Below are positions 11,428 to 22,599 of a stretch of DNA of 64,000 nt, in pieces. The DNA comes from Neoarius graeffei (lineage: Eukaryota; Chordata; Actinopteri; Siluriformes; Ariidae). The notes beneath the pieces are model-generated. The model saw only the letters and a list, made by a program, of their open reading frames with translations, searched no databases and was not told where the DNA came from. The position numbers and the translations under genes are program-made. How positions within the stretch are numbered: position 1 is the stretch's first letter; each line of letters starts with the position of its first letter. The stretch is from assembly GCF_027579695.1 (NCBI RefSeq), contig NC_083579.1:68582871-68646870 (forward strand). Reading direction: 5' to 3'.

Positions 11428-12043
11428 CCTATAATAAGGAACAGTGTAGTATAAAAAGCACAAAGGGGAGAAGAAACGGCGTTGTGGAAGGTTATGAGTG
11501 TGTCAGAGCACAGAGAGGATGGGAACTGGGAAAGGGAGGGACCGCAATGCAGCTTCAAAGCCCAATAACACTGTCCACACACACACACACGTCAGCAATC
11601 ACATTCTGCAAAAACACCTCGCACTCACAGAATTATTGAACAGAAGAAAACCGAGTGTTTACTTTTTTTTTGAACCCAAAGCACGTTGATTGCCAGCCCC
11701 AGTGAAGCCCTGATGGAGAACACCGCAGATGAAGAGAAGTGAGAATGCACTGCATTGCGCTTTTACCTAACGGGAAGGGGTTCCTGCCGTGCGCGCGCCT
11801 CCGCAGTGTCGCTCAGGCCCGTGTGTAGCCGAGGCTCGCGCACAGCACCGACAGCACCGGAGGAGGGGAGGGGAGGAAGGAAGCGCGCGCGCAAAGCTTC
11901 CTATTGGCTGTTAATGATGTCACGAAAACCTCTGTCATTCATTTGTTACAGCGCCCCCACCCTGACTACAGTTCACATTCTGTACAAAGCACTCACCGGC
12001 CACTTTATTAGGAACACCTCTCCTGTAACTCCTGCCAGTCAGT
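11428..12043. other. Unclassified stretch with a CpG-rich patch
   Basis: There is no supported gene. Between about 11,755 and 11,925 the sequence is much richer in G+C and CpG (cgtgcgcgcgcctccgc, gcgcgcgcgc) than its surroundings and ends in a CCAAT-box-like attggctg followed by tgatgtcacg, which resembles a CRE/ATF site. From 11,985 a 'ccggccactttattaggaac' repeat end begins. The patch could be an orphan promoter or a piece of an older element. Confidence 0.4.
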
Positions 12044-12594
12044 CAGTGCGTTTACATGCACATAGAGAAAATCGAATTTCTGCCGTTGCTCGACTGAAAT
12101 CGAAGCTCTAAATGGCATGGAAATATGAAAGCAATTTTGTGCCAAAATGTTCATACAATACTTTTGAAATATCAAACGAAAACGACAAATCAAAATACGA
12201 ACAAAAAGTCAATTTTTTTTAGACCGGCAAACAAATTATTCGTTGTAATCGTGCAAAATATCAGTCTATTACTCTTCAGAAACCTTTTATTTTTGTTCCG
12301 CGTCTTTCTCAGTTTTGTTTGACGTAATTTATTTGGGTTGCGATTCCAGCTTTCTCGTTTGCGCTCCCTGACTTTTTGCTCGCAGTTTTGGCACAAACTT
12401 GACGTGTGGGTGGGCTGTCCAGGAATGCATTCCCATTGGCTAACTTGTGTTTGACTGACAGCTACGCTCAGCCATTCCCTACTCAGATTCTGGCGGACTG
12501 TTTGACGAGTGACCGATCCATTGACGGTAAACAAGGATGGAGTGGACTTCAGTGGCGACTATGATATTTAATTAATTCAACAAAGTGTAATGAG

Positions 12595-12783
12595 CCTGGT
12601 TCCTCTCGAGGTTTCTTCCTCATGTCGTCTGAGGGAGTTTTTCCTTGCCACCGTCGCCACAGGCTTCATCATTGCGGATAAATCAGGGATAAAAATTAGC
12701 TCATGTTTAAAGTCACTAAAATTCTGTAAAGCTGCTTTTGACAATGTCTGTTGTTCACTATAAAAATAAACTTGGCTTAATAC
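12595..12783 (-). repeat. Dispersed 'tttatttgtatagcgctttt'-family repeat, short reverse copy
   Basis: The complement shares 'gaaaaactccctcagacgac' and 'ctttacagaattt' with the copies at 6,708 and 35,650. Confidence 0.7.
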
Positions 12784-12922
12784 GATGTAACATAAAAGCA
12801 ATTAAAAATGTAAAATAAAAGACATATGATGATAAATGAGTGAGAAGATTTTGCGAGTGTAGAAATAAATCTATCAGGAGTCTCGTATCTCACCAATATA
12901 TCACTCCACTTTAATTATCACA

Positions 12923-14391
12923 TTAACCCTTTGATGCAAAACATGGGTCAAAAGTGACCCGGCTGAGTTTTTATCTTCTCTATCTTTGCAATAAATTAAT
13001 TCCATCATTCAGTATTCAAGGTATTCCTCAATTAACTTGTTTTTGATCATCATACATCCTTATTTTATTTTTTCCTTTCTTACTTTTTGAATAAAAACCC
13101 TTTTTGTATCACTACCCTTCTAATGCACAACATGGGTCAAAAACGACCTGCATTCATTTTCCAGGTTATTTCATGTATGGCTGAGTGTTTCTATGATCTA
13201 CTTTTGAAATAAATTCATTTTGTCATTTACTTTTCCAAATATGCAGTAAATATCTTGTTTTTGTTTAGCACAAATCATTTTTATTTTTCCTTTCTTAAGT
13301 TATGAACAGGCACAGCTTTTGTAATTCTACATCAAGTTTACACACATGGGTCAGAACTGACCCGCATGCATTTACTCCAGCGTTTGGTGGGAACTGTGAA
13401 TTGTGCTTGTGTCAGACATTTCACGGCTCAGCACAGTGCCCTTTGCCCATCTAATACATGGAAGTAATGTTTTTCAGTTGTTCTAACATTACCTTAGAAA
13501 AAAATTGACTATGTTTAGGTTACCTTGAGAGTGAGTAGAGCATTACTTGTCAGAAAGTTACAAGTAATTACTATTAGCTACCGAGCTGTCGACATATTCT
13601 ACTTTAGTTAGCTAATTTTATTGTAGTTGGCTTAGCTAACTACATAGTTAATAAATAAATAACTGGCCCCATTCACTGCTAAAGTAACTACTTGAAACAA
13701 ATTATTATTATAGTATTAAGACATTTAATTTTAAATCAGGGTGGCACAGTGGTGTAGTGGTTAGCGCTGTCGCCTCACAGCAAGAAGGTCCTGGGTTCGA
13801 GCCCCGTGGCCGGCGAGGGCCTTTCTGTGCGGAGTTTGCATGTTCTCCCCGTGTCCGCGTGGGTTTCCTCCGGGTGCTCCGGTTTCCCCCACAGTCCAAA
13901 GACATGCAGGTTAGGTTAACTGGTGACTCTAAATTGACCGTAGGTGTGAATGTGAGTGTGAATGGTTGTCTGTGTCTATGTGTCGCCCTGTGATGACCTG
14001 GCGACTTGTCCAGGGTGTACCCCGCCTTTCGCCCGTAGTCAGCTGGGATAGGCTCCAGCTTGCCTGCGACCCTGTAGAACAGGATAAAGCGGCTACAGAT
14101 AATGAGATGAGATGAATTTTAAATCACACTTGGATGACCCATGTGTAGTAATATAAAAAGTATTTTTGTTCATAAAGTAGGAAAAAAAATTAAATTAATG
14201 ATTTGTGGTAATTAACAACAAGATATTTAAAGAATACTTGGAATATTCAATCATAAAATAAATTGATTTCAAAAGATAGAGCAAAGAAAAACTCAGTCAG
14301 CATGAAATAACCTGGAAAATGAATGCGGGTCATTTTTGACCCATGTTGTGCATTAGAAGGGGTGCGCATATGTTTTGCATCAAAGGGTTAA
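12923..14391. mobile_element. piggyBac-like non-autonomous element with SINE inside
   Basis: TTAA flanks both ends, followed by ccctttgatgcaaaacat at the left and its complement at the right. Short palindromic blocks built from gggtca and tgaccc (12,953; 13,134; 13,349; 14,329) are spread through the body. The TTAA target and CCC-start TIR fit piggyBac-type MITEs. No transposase is present. A SINE interrupts it at 13,739. Confidence 0.75.
13739..14114 (+). mobile_element. V-SINE subfamily 1, full length
   Basis: Complete head, core and GATGA tail, flanked by the 12 bp duplication aattttaaatca (13,727 and 14,115). It is the innermost level of the nest. Confidence 0.92.
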
Positions 14392-15657
14392 TCACTCATT
14401 AATCATTAAGTCCACTCGATCCTTGTTTACCGTCAATGGATCGGTCACTCGTCAAACAGTCCGCCAGAATCTGAGTAGGGAATGGCTGAGCGTAGCTGTT
14501 AGTCAAACACAAGTTAGCCAATGGGAATGCATTCCTGGACAGCCCACCCACACGTGAAGTTTGTGCCAAAACTGCAAGCAAAAAGTCAGGGAGCGCAAAC
14601 GAGAAAGCTGGAATCGCAACCAAAATAAATTACGTCAAACAAAACTGAGAAAGACGCGGAACAAAAATAGAAGGTTTCTGAAGAGTAATAGACTGATATT
14701 TTGCACGATTACACGAATAATTTGTTTGCCAGTCTAAAAAAAATTGACTTTTTGTTCTTTTTTTGTATTTTGATTTGTCGTTTTTGTTTGATATTTCAAA
14801 AGTACTGTATGAACATTTTGGCACAAAATTGATTCCATATGGAAACACCTTAGCTCGGCTGAAATTGAACCGAACTGGATTTCTCGTAATCGAGCTACAC
14901 GACCTAGATTATGCGATTGTAGCCGAGCTACTTAGTGCATGTATATCCTATCGAGCTACGTAGTCGAGCTACTTACTTCAGCACTGCCCCTTCCGGAAGT
15001 GACGAGTGACGAGACCACAAGCGGGAAACACAACAGCCTCGGTCGAAAAAAAAAAAAAGCAGCCTCGGTCGGCATGACACTTCATCTTAGCTGCCCACTT
15101 TATTAGGAACACTTCTGTTCGTACATACAAACTACAAACACTCTTCTTAGAGTTTATTTTATTTTTAAAAGGGACAGTGTACAAATTAAACATTATCCTT
15201 GTGGTGAGGACAGATGTCTGTACCAGGTTATAGCAGTACATGCTAATTTCCGCCTGTAGTCCCTTGGCAGGTGGATGTAATAAAAAGATAAATAACATGT
15301 ACAGGAAATGTCATCAAATCTGTCATTAGAGCAATTTGTAGTGATTTAGACCAGTAAAATTTCTTGTGAACACGGAACTGATAACTTTGTTTATACTCTT
15401 GAATAGCTCTTCTTCATGACGACAACCGGAAGTGTACCAACACGATGGGGCGTGTAGCGCCACCTGTGGCTCGGGTGCACAATGTACCTCACACAATAGC
15501 TCGATTCCCTTGTGTGCATGTAGGATTGGATTTCTCTGGCACCCCTGCTGGGACCCTTTGCTCGATTACCGACAATAGCTCGATTTGGATGTGCATGTAA
15601 ACGCACTGAGTGTAGAAGTAGAAATTGCCTCTACAAAATGAACATTGTTCTTATATA

Positions 15658-16185
15658 CACTACTGTTCAAAAGTTTGGGGTCACCCAGACAATTTTGTGT
15701 TTTCCATGAAAAGTCACACTTTTATTTACCACCATAAGTTGTAAAATGAATAGAAAATATAGTCAAGACATTTTTCTGGCCATTTTGAGCATTTAATCGA
15801 CCCCACAAATGTGATGCTCCAGAAACTCAATCTGCTCAAAGGAAGGTCAGTTTTATAGCTTCTCTAAAGAGCTCAACTGTTTTCAGCTGTGCTAACATGA
15901 TTGTACAAGGGTTTTCTAATCATCCATTAGCCTTCTGAGGCAATGAGCAAACACATTGTACCATTAGAACACTGGAGTGATAGTTGCTGGAAATGGGCCT
16001 CTATACACCTATGGAGATATTGCACCAAAAACCAGACATTTGCAGCTAGAATAGTCATTTACCACATTAGCAATGTATAGAGTGCATTTCTGATTAGTTT
16101 AAAGCGATCTTCATTGAAAAGAACAGTGCTTTTCTTTCAAAAATAAGGACATTTCAAAGTGACCCCAAACTTTTGAACGGTAGTG
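15658..16185. mobile_element. Tc1-like MITE (about 0.53 kb)
   Basis: Inverted ends cactactgttcaaaagtttg and complement (caaacttttgaacggtagtg), each bounded by TA. No transposase ORF. A typical deletion derivative of fish Tc1 elements. Confidence 0.88.
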
Positions 16186-16465
16186 TATATACTAGTGCAT
16201 CTCAAAAAATTAGAATACCATGAAAAAGTTCCTTTTTTTCATAATTTAATTCAAAAAGGTAAACTTTCATATATTCTATATTCATTACATGTAAAGTGAA
16301 ATATTTAAAGCCTTTTTTGTTTTAATTTTGATGATTATGGCTTATAGCTCATGAAAATCAGAAATCCAGTATCTCAAATTATTAGAATATTCCCTAAGAT
16401 CAATCAAAAAAAGGATTTACAATACAGAAATGTCCAACTTCTGAAAAGTATATTCATTTATACAC

Positions 16466-17778
16466 TCAATACTTGGTTGGGGCTCCTTTACCATGAATTA
16501 CTGTATCAGTGCGGTGTGGCATGGAGGAGATCAGTCTGTGGCACTGCTGAGGTGTTATTGAAGCCCAGGTTGCTTTGATAGTGGCCTTCAGCGTATATGT
16601 ATTTTTGGGTTGGGTGTTTCTCATCTTCCTCTTGACAATACCCCATAGATTCTCTCTGGGGTTCAGGTCAGGCAAGTTGGCTGGCCAATCAAACACAGTG
16701 ATATCATGGTCAGCAAACCATTTGGTAGTAGTTTTGGCACTGTGGGTAGGTGCTAAGTCCTGCTGGAAAAGGAAATCAGCATCTCCAAAAATCTCATCAG
16801 CAGATGGAAGCATGACGTGCTCTAAAATCTCCTGGTAGATGGCTGTGTTGACTTTGGACTTGATAAAATACAGTGGACCAACACCAGCAGATGACATGGC
16901 ACCCCAAATCATCACGGACTGTGGAAACTTCACACTGGGCTTCAAACACCTTGGATTCTATGCCTCTCCACTCTTCCTCCAGACTCTAGAACCATCTCAT
17001 CTCATTATCTCTAGCCGCTTTATCCTTCTACAGGGTCGCAGGCAAGCTGGAGCCTATCCCAGCTGACTATGGGCGAAAGGCGGGGTACACCCTGGACAAG
17101 TCGCCAGGTCATCACAGGGCTGACACATAGACACAGACAACCATTCACACTCACATTCACACCTACGCTCAATTTAGAGTCACCAGTTAACCTAACCTGC
17201 ACAGTCTTTGGACTGTGGGGGAAACCGGAGCACCCGGAGGAAACCCACGCGGACACGGGGAGAACATGCAAACTCCACACAGAAAGGCCCTCGCCGGCCC
17301 CGGGGCTCGAACCCAGGACCTTCTTGCTGTGAGGCGACAGCGCTAACCACTACACCACCGTGCCGCCACTCTAGAACCATGATTTCCAAATTAAATGCAA
17401 AATGTACTTTCATCTGAAAAGAGGACTTTGGACCACTGAGCAACAGTCCATTTCTTTCTCTCCTTAGCCCAGATAAGACACTTCTGACATTGTCTCTGGC
17501 TCAGGAGTAGCTTTATATTAGGAATGCAAAAGTTGTATCCCCTTTCTTGAAGATGTCTGTTCGTGATGGGTCTTGATACACTGGCACCAGCCTCAGTCCA
17601 CTCCTTGTGAAGCTCTCCCAGGTTCTTGAATCAACTTTTCTTGACAATCCTCTCAAGACTGCGGCCATCCCTGTTGCTTGTGCACCTTTTCAGCAATGAC
17701 CTTTTGTGGCTTACCCTCCTTGTGGAGGGCATCAGTGATCATCTTCTGGACAACAGTCAAGTCAGCAGTTTTCCCCAT
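16466..17778 (-). pseudogene. Tc1-family transposase pseudogene
   Basis: The start reads MGKTADLTVVQKM from 17,778. The first catalytic aspartate is visible in 'WSKVLFSDESTF' near 17,420, the second in 'FQQDLAPTHSAK' and the glutamate in 'LNPRENLWGIVK', the DD34E pattern of Tc1/mariner. Several stop codons in the N-terminal half and the SINE at 16,996-17,367 make it inactive. Only the last 159 residues (16,466-16,945) remain open. Confidence 0.85.
16996..17367 (-). mobile_element. V-SINE subfamily 1, full length, inside the Tc1 transposase
   Basis: Flanked by the 13 bp duplication actctagaaccat (16,983 and 17,368). Confidence 0.92.
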
Positions 17779-18040
17779 GATTGTGGTTGTGTGTACTGAA
17801 CTAGACCGAGAGATACACTGTGTTCATACTGTTTTACTCAAACTCGAAATGAAATATTCTAATATTTTGAGATGGGTTTTTTTTGTTTTTGTACTGTATG
17901 CCATACTGATTAAAATAGAAAAATGCTTGAAACATTTTAGTTTGTGTACTGAGTCTATAATGTATAACATTTTCACTTTCTTAAATAACTGATGGAAAAT
18001 ATTGAACTTTTTCACAATATTCTAATTTTTTGAGATGCAC

Positions 18041-18051
<11 letters not shown>

Positions 18052-18105
<54 letters not shown>
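18052..18105. repeat. (TA)n microsatellite
   Basis: About 26 uninterrupted TA units directly after the Tc1 end. Confidence 0.95.
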
Positions 18106-18109
<4 letters not shown>

Positions 18110-18396
18110 TGAACACAAGTGTTTTACGAGGAAATACACCACTCATATTGTTCATATGCACTCCATCCGGGACATGGAGAACCAAAACCATGACCTAAAG
18201 CTCTATATGTCACTCATGGGGAAATTGACGAATTGTTTGGATAAATTTGCGTACTTTTTGTTTGTGGATGTGTCGATATAATAAAAAGAAAACCATACGT
18301 TGGCTTGAAGATATGAAGTTTATCTTCTCGTGTTGAAAAACTCACATTTTCCATACACAGCTCTGAGTGACGTGCTTAAATAATATTGTCTGGCTT
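18106..18396. other. Unclassified AT-rich repeat-like stretch
   Basis: No gene. The block 'aagatatgaagtttatcttctc' and its surroundings recur near 19,970-20,000, so this is part of a dispersed repeat with related copies on both sides. Confidence 0.4.
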
Positions 18397-18925
18397 TTTT
18401 CATGGTACATCAGATATATTACATTCTTCTAGCACAACACTGAACAAGTCGAAGATGACATCAGTATCGTGCTGTGAGACCTGCGTGTTTTGGCGTGCGC
18501 ACCAGAAGGACTCTCGGGCGTGCTCCGGACTGCGCACGCACCATGCAGACTCTCGCACGCGTGCTGTTAACGAGGCACACCTGCACAGGATTAAGGTGCA
18601 TCAGCGTGCCTAAATAAAGACACTGTCAATGCACACTCAGTGCGAAGTATTGCATCACATTTGCACACATTACTGAGCTTTATTTTCCTGTGTATATTTC
18701 CTGGTTTCCTGATTCTCGTTCCTGTTCCGTGTTTCCATTTTTGTGCCTTTGATACTGTTTGTGTCTCACCCAATCCTTTGCTTGTTCCACGTTTATGATT
18801 ATCTGCTGATTTGGATTATTTGCCTGTTGTCTCTTTTCTTAATAAAACTTCTTCTGCACTTACATCCGTACAACCCATCCCTGACACATGCTAGCTGAAT
18901 GGAATATATCTGATATACCATGAAA
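18397..18925. mobile_element. Inverted-repeat element holding an LTR-like insert
   Basis: Arms 'ttcatggtacatcagatata' (18,407) and its imperfect complement (18,900) face each other. Between them, from about 18,441 to 18,887, lies sequence ending in an AATAAA-type signal and 'catccctgacaca', like the 3' part of fish LTR retrotransposon LTRs. The LTR reading is weak: no clean target duplication was found. Confidence 0.4.
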
Positions 18926-18939
18926 AAAAGCCATTATTA

Positions 18940-18998
18940 TTATTACCTCACCCGGGACGGAGTCCACCAGGGGACAAGATATTGTTTTTGGTGGGGTT

Positions 18999-19046
<48 letters not shown>

Positions 19047-19420
19047 TTTTGTTAATGATATTACGGGAAAATGGCTGGACCAATCTTCATGAAACTTTCA
19101 GGATAGATGGGCATTGGTCTCAAATAGAACCTCCAACATTTTGAACTTCATCCAGTCAAGGTCACCAAAAAGGTCAGAATCATTTTTCCGCTATATCTTC
19201 CTTCATATTCATTCAGATGTGTTCTGATTGGCTGAGAGCAGTACGGTGTGCGAATCAGAATCAGAACCATGTTTATTGGCCAAGTATGTTCACACAAGGC
19301 CAAAATCAAGGTCACCAAAAAGGTCAAAATCGTTTTTTCGCAATATCTTCCTTCATATTCATCATAAGTGCTACCGGGCGAGGTTTGTTTTGCCTGGCAA
19401 CACTTATTATACATACACAT
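18940..19420 (+). repeat. Dispersed repeat with (TTTC)n and 'ggtcaccaaaaaggtcaaaa' motif
   Basis: It starts 'cacccgggacggagtccacc' and has a tttc microsatellite at about 18,999-19,047. The segment 'tcaaggtcaccaaaaaggtc' plus the following 40 bp occurs twice (19,157 and 19,308). The opening resembles the 22.6-25.3 kb array in style. No ORF. Confidence 0.5.
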
Positions 19421-20104
19421 TCAATGGAACAATTATACGTAGATTCTACAAAAAGGTAAGAACAAGGGGGGTAACGTCCCAATATCCAGTGCTGATTCTG
19501 AGCCAATGTAATTCAATGTTCTGTCAATTCAACCAAGAAATGCTTCTGCGTATGCACAGCAGAAAACTTTCTCATTAAATATTCACATCAGCTCTGACAT
19601 GTGACGTCATGTTGTCTTGACAACCGTGCAATATTGTAAACCATATTCAACGCTCATTCTCCATTGGGTAGAGTGACGTAATACACATAGGATAAGCGAT
19701 ATGCTAACAATATTGCATGCTATCAAACCAAATGAATGAAGCCTGCTAGAAGAGAAGAGAACACGTTTTTATTCCATCAAAAAGTGTCCTGTGTGTATAA
19801 TAATTCCTGATATTTCAATCAGATGATATCATTCCCAATGTTTTCCCACTGACTAGACATGCGTTGTCAAAATGGCGAACTGGTTCAAAATTAAAATTCT
19901 TCCGATTAACTTGCTTTTTTTGTGTGTGCGGGTGTGTCTATATAATCTCAAGAACACTACATGGTAGCGTGAAGATATGAAGTTTATCTTCTCATGGTGA
20001 ATGGATAGATCATGAGTGAGCAAAGCAAACAAGTGATATATTTTTCAACAAGAAAAATATATTTGCACATATATAATGCACCCTATTAGCATTATATTAA
20101 CCAG
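19421..20104. other. Unclassified AT-rich stretch
   Basis: No gene and no clear element ends. It contains the second copy of the 'gatatgaagtttatcttctc' repeat (near 19,974) and a palindrome 'atatatttttcaacaagaaaaatatat' near 20,036. Confidence 0.35.
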
Positions 20105-20413
20105 CTTCATGAGGGCGTCATCAGGAATGCTTTTCATTTAACAGGTGCCTCTCAAAAGTTAATTAGCACAATTTCTTGCCTTCTTAATGTGTTTGAGATC
20201 AAATAGTAAACAGTAAATAATAAAAATTCAGTAAATGGCCCTATTCAACACCACAACTGTAGTAGTCCATATTATGCCAAGAACCGCTCAACTAAGTAAA
20301 GAGAAACGACAACCGTCATTACTTTATGACATGAAGAAGTGTCTTTTAATTAATAAAAATAAAGAAAAAACACTGAATTATAAGGTGTGTCCAAACTTTT
20401 CACTGGTATTGTA
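20105..20413 (-). mobile_element. Tc1-family fragment (same family as 52,027-53,822)
   Basis: Its right end 'gtgtccaaacttttcactgg' and the block 'gtgtttgagatcaaatagta' match, in opposite orientation, the Tc1 element at 52,027. The left end is truncated. Confidence 0.75.
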
Positions 20414-21958
20414 TATGGGTCTGTCTCAGAAACTGGGTACTGTGGGGGTACCCCACTAAATATACTCACAGTCAATAAACTATATGGTTTTGAATGGTGA
20501 TGTTGGTTTTAATTTGAAATAAAATGATGAAAGAAATAATAGAGATAAAACTAAATCTTTGATGTGAATACTCTATTCAGAATTTGGCAAAAATTCTACA
20601 AATTTGTGGAAAAATGGCGGCTTGATCTGGGAAATGATAAATGGGTTGACTACATTGCGTTCCCTTAAAAAGGTTGTAGTCCACTGAAAAGTCTACAGTT
20701 ATCACTAATTGTATTTTAAGTTGTAACTTTATACACCTAAGGGTTGGTGCGCTCACAGAATAATCATAACCGTAATAAAACATCATGCAAAATATTTGAT
20801 CACCATTGTAACTCCATTTTCCGCAGACCCAAAACCAATACGATCGTGTGTTTTGATCTAAACGGAAAGCCTCAGGGTCAAGGTCACTACCTCACCAAAA
20901 GTAGTAACTTAAAATCACTACGCCATATAAAAATTTAGTTATAAATCTGCGATTTTGTTTTTTAAAACGAAAGCTGAAAGTTAGGTATAGAATATGTTTC
21001 TTACAGAATGTGTTACGATGGTAGCTGGTCTTGTATGAATTTCTGAGCTATAAAATGAGTTGTGGTCTATTTTTTACCGTAGCGTGTTATTTGTGTGCGG
21101 GGAAGGACACACATTAACAATTTGCATGTGTAGAATGGAATTTTCCACTCCAGCAGTTAGAAGTTGATCGTGCTTCCATTTGCGGTCTTTCTGTTACACG
21201 AGTGATCTGTTCGGACGTTATCACTGAAAAGGTGAGTTTTGACAGTTTTATTTTGTTTTAGTCTTGCAGTATAAGGCAATAGAATGTTTGTTTCTTTTTC
21301 ATCTTACTTTCATATTTCGTAGTGTTTGCGTATTTTTGGCCAATATTTTGCAACCATGGTCAATTTAGATCGAACTTTTGATGGAATCTACGGCCAGTCA
21401 TTTTGCCCCGCTCCTGCCTCGCGCTCCGTCTGGTGCGGTAGTGATATCCCGTTGCTCGCGCACCGCAGAGACCCGCACGACCTTCAGCCGGTACAGTCGC
21501 TGTTCTTTTACCACCGCCGTTATTCTCATCTTTCCGGTGTGTTCTTGATTTTTCCATTATGTCCTATTTCGCCATATCAAATACCCAAAATGTATCATAT
21601 TATTCATATTTAAGTGAATAATCAGTTCAGTCATCATAACTTGGCATTTTTAACCCAAGCAATCAAAAAGAGGAAATTTATTCAATATTTTCACTCATCT
21701 GTGAAGGAGGGGCTTTAATTCTTCATGATGGAGTTATTTTATATGTAAATCAATTTTACAAAAGCATTTGAATTGTAATTTAAAAAAATGTTCCACAGTG
21801 GAGGCCAGATAAAGCAAGATGCTATCTTTATTCTTATTAAACATGACAAAAGAAACATTGAGTGTTAGGTAAATGCAAAAAAAAAAAGTAAAATTAGAAA
21901 ATTTATTTTTTGACCATAATGTCCCGAATGAGAGACCAGTTTCTGAGACAGACCCATA
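20414..21958. mobile_element. Unclassified 1.5 kb TIR element with TA duplication
   Basis: The ends tatgggtctgtctcagaaac and complement form a perfect 23 bp inverted repeat, flanked by TA. The interior contains GC-richer sequence near 21,400-21,500 and a plausible splice donor (gaaaaggtgagttt at 21,226). Short ORFs show no recognisable transposase. Non-autonomous; the TA target suggests an IS630-Tc1-mariner relative, unproven. Confidence 0.65.
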
Positions 21959-22599
21959 TATTTAATAGTGCCACCAGATATGTCCCCTTTGCCATCCCCG
22001 TTATGAAAAAAAAAAACCAGACAAACCACACCTTGTACCTGTATGAGCCTTTGTCTCACATGACAATAAAATAAGGCAGTGCCAGAGTGACGTAATTTTA
22101 TTTGTCTGTGAGGGAGGTGCAGGAGCTCATGGGTGATGATTGTATTTGCAGAGACCAGATGGGTCCAGAAGCTCGAGAGCGGAGGAGAGGTGATGTAGGC
22201 ACAGAGGGGCTCAGGGGGATCGGGTTACACAAAATGGAACCTAGTTTGTAAGGGTATCACATCACTATCCATGATCCACAGCCATTTTATCTTCAAGGAG
22301 GCATACACAAAATATAAAGCATTACTTCAAGAGAAATTATTAGGCTTTTTAAAAGATTTAATTTGTGTGACCATGTAAAAATGTTAGTTTGCTAAATGTA
22401 TGTGTGTAATATTATGTAGGAACCTTCACAGACGTTAATGACCACACCAGTTCTGAAAAACATTTGTCTGCTTATTTACAATCTTATTATTATGTTTTGT
22501 ATGGTTTGCAATGTTGGATTGGATTCTCTCTTTGATGTGAAATATGTGAGCGAATAGCCAGTGGGCTCTTTACAAATTAATCATTCATTTATTCATTTT
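21959..22599. other. Unclassified stretch, no gene seen
   Basis: AT-rich sequence with an A-run near 22,005 and no ORF above background. Confidence 0.35.

Larger units (their letters stand above)
12124..14839. mobile_element. Foldback element with about 430 bp inverted arms
   Basis: 12,124-12,551 and 14,408-14,839 are near-identical inverted arms (ends tatgaaagcaattttgtgcc and, reversed, tatggaatcaattttgtgcc). A 6 bp duplication tggaaa flanks them (12,118 and 14,840). The uninterrupted version of the target is seen at 44,620-44,635. The space between the arms holds further insertions. No ORF beyond repeat-derived frames. Confidence 0.75.
12044..15608. mobile_element. CAGTGCG-ended TIR element, host of a deep nest (copy 1)
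   Basis: The 20 bp ends are a perfect inverted repeat (cagtgcgtttacatgcacat and its complement), flanked by the 3 bp duplication AGT. Its own sequence is about 12,044-12,117 and 14,846-15,608; the rest is later insertions. A second copy is at 44,553-45,169. It repeats the motif 'tcgagcta' many times in its body. No transposase is seen. The CAGTG terminus and 3 bp duplication would fit a CACTA-like group, weakly. Confidence 0.65.
16195..18041 (-). mobile_element. Tc1-like element with SINE insertion
   Basis: The ends agtgcatctcaaaaaattag and complement are inverted. The transposase reads on the minus strand and is decayed. A SINE is inserted at 16,996-17,367. Confidence 0.88.

Noticed and set aside
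11755-12111. 118-codon ORF starting in the CpG-rich patch
   Set aside because: It runs into the CAGTGCG element end and has no domain; long frames are expected in G+C-rich DNA.
18052-18105. (TA)n as a cruciform or regulatory element
   Set aside because: An ordinary microsatellite next to a Tc1 end; nothing points to a function.
21326-21613. 95-codon ORF as a gene
   Set aside because: No domain, low complexity, inside a TIR element; could be chance.
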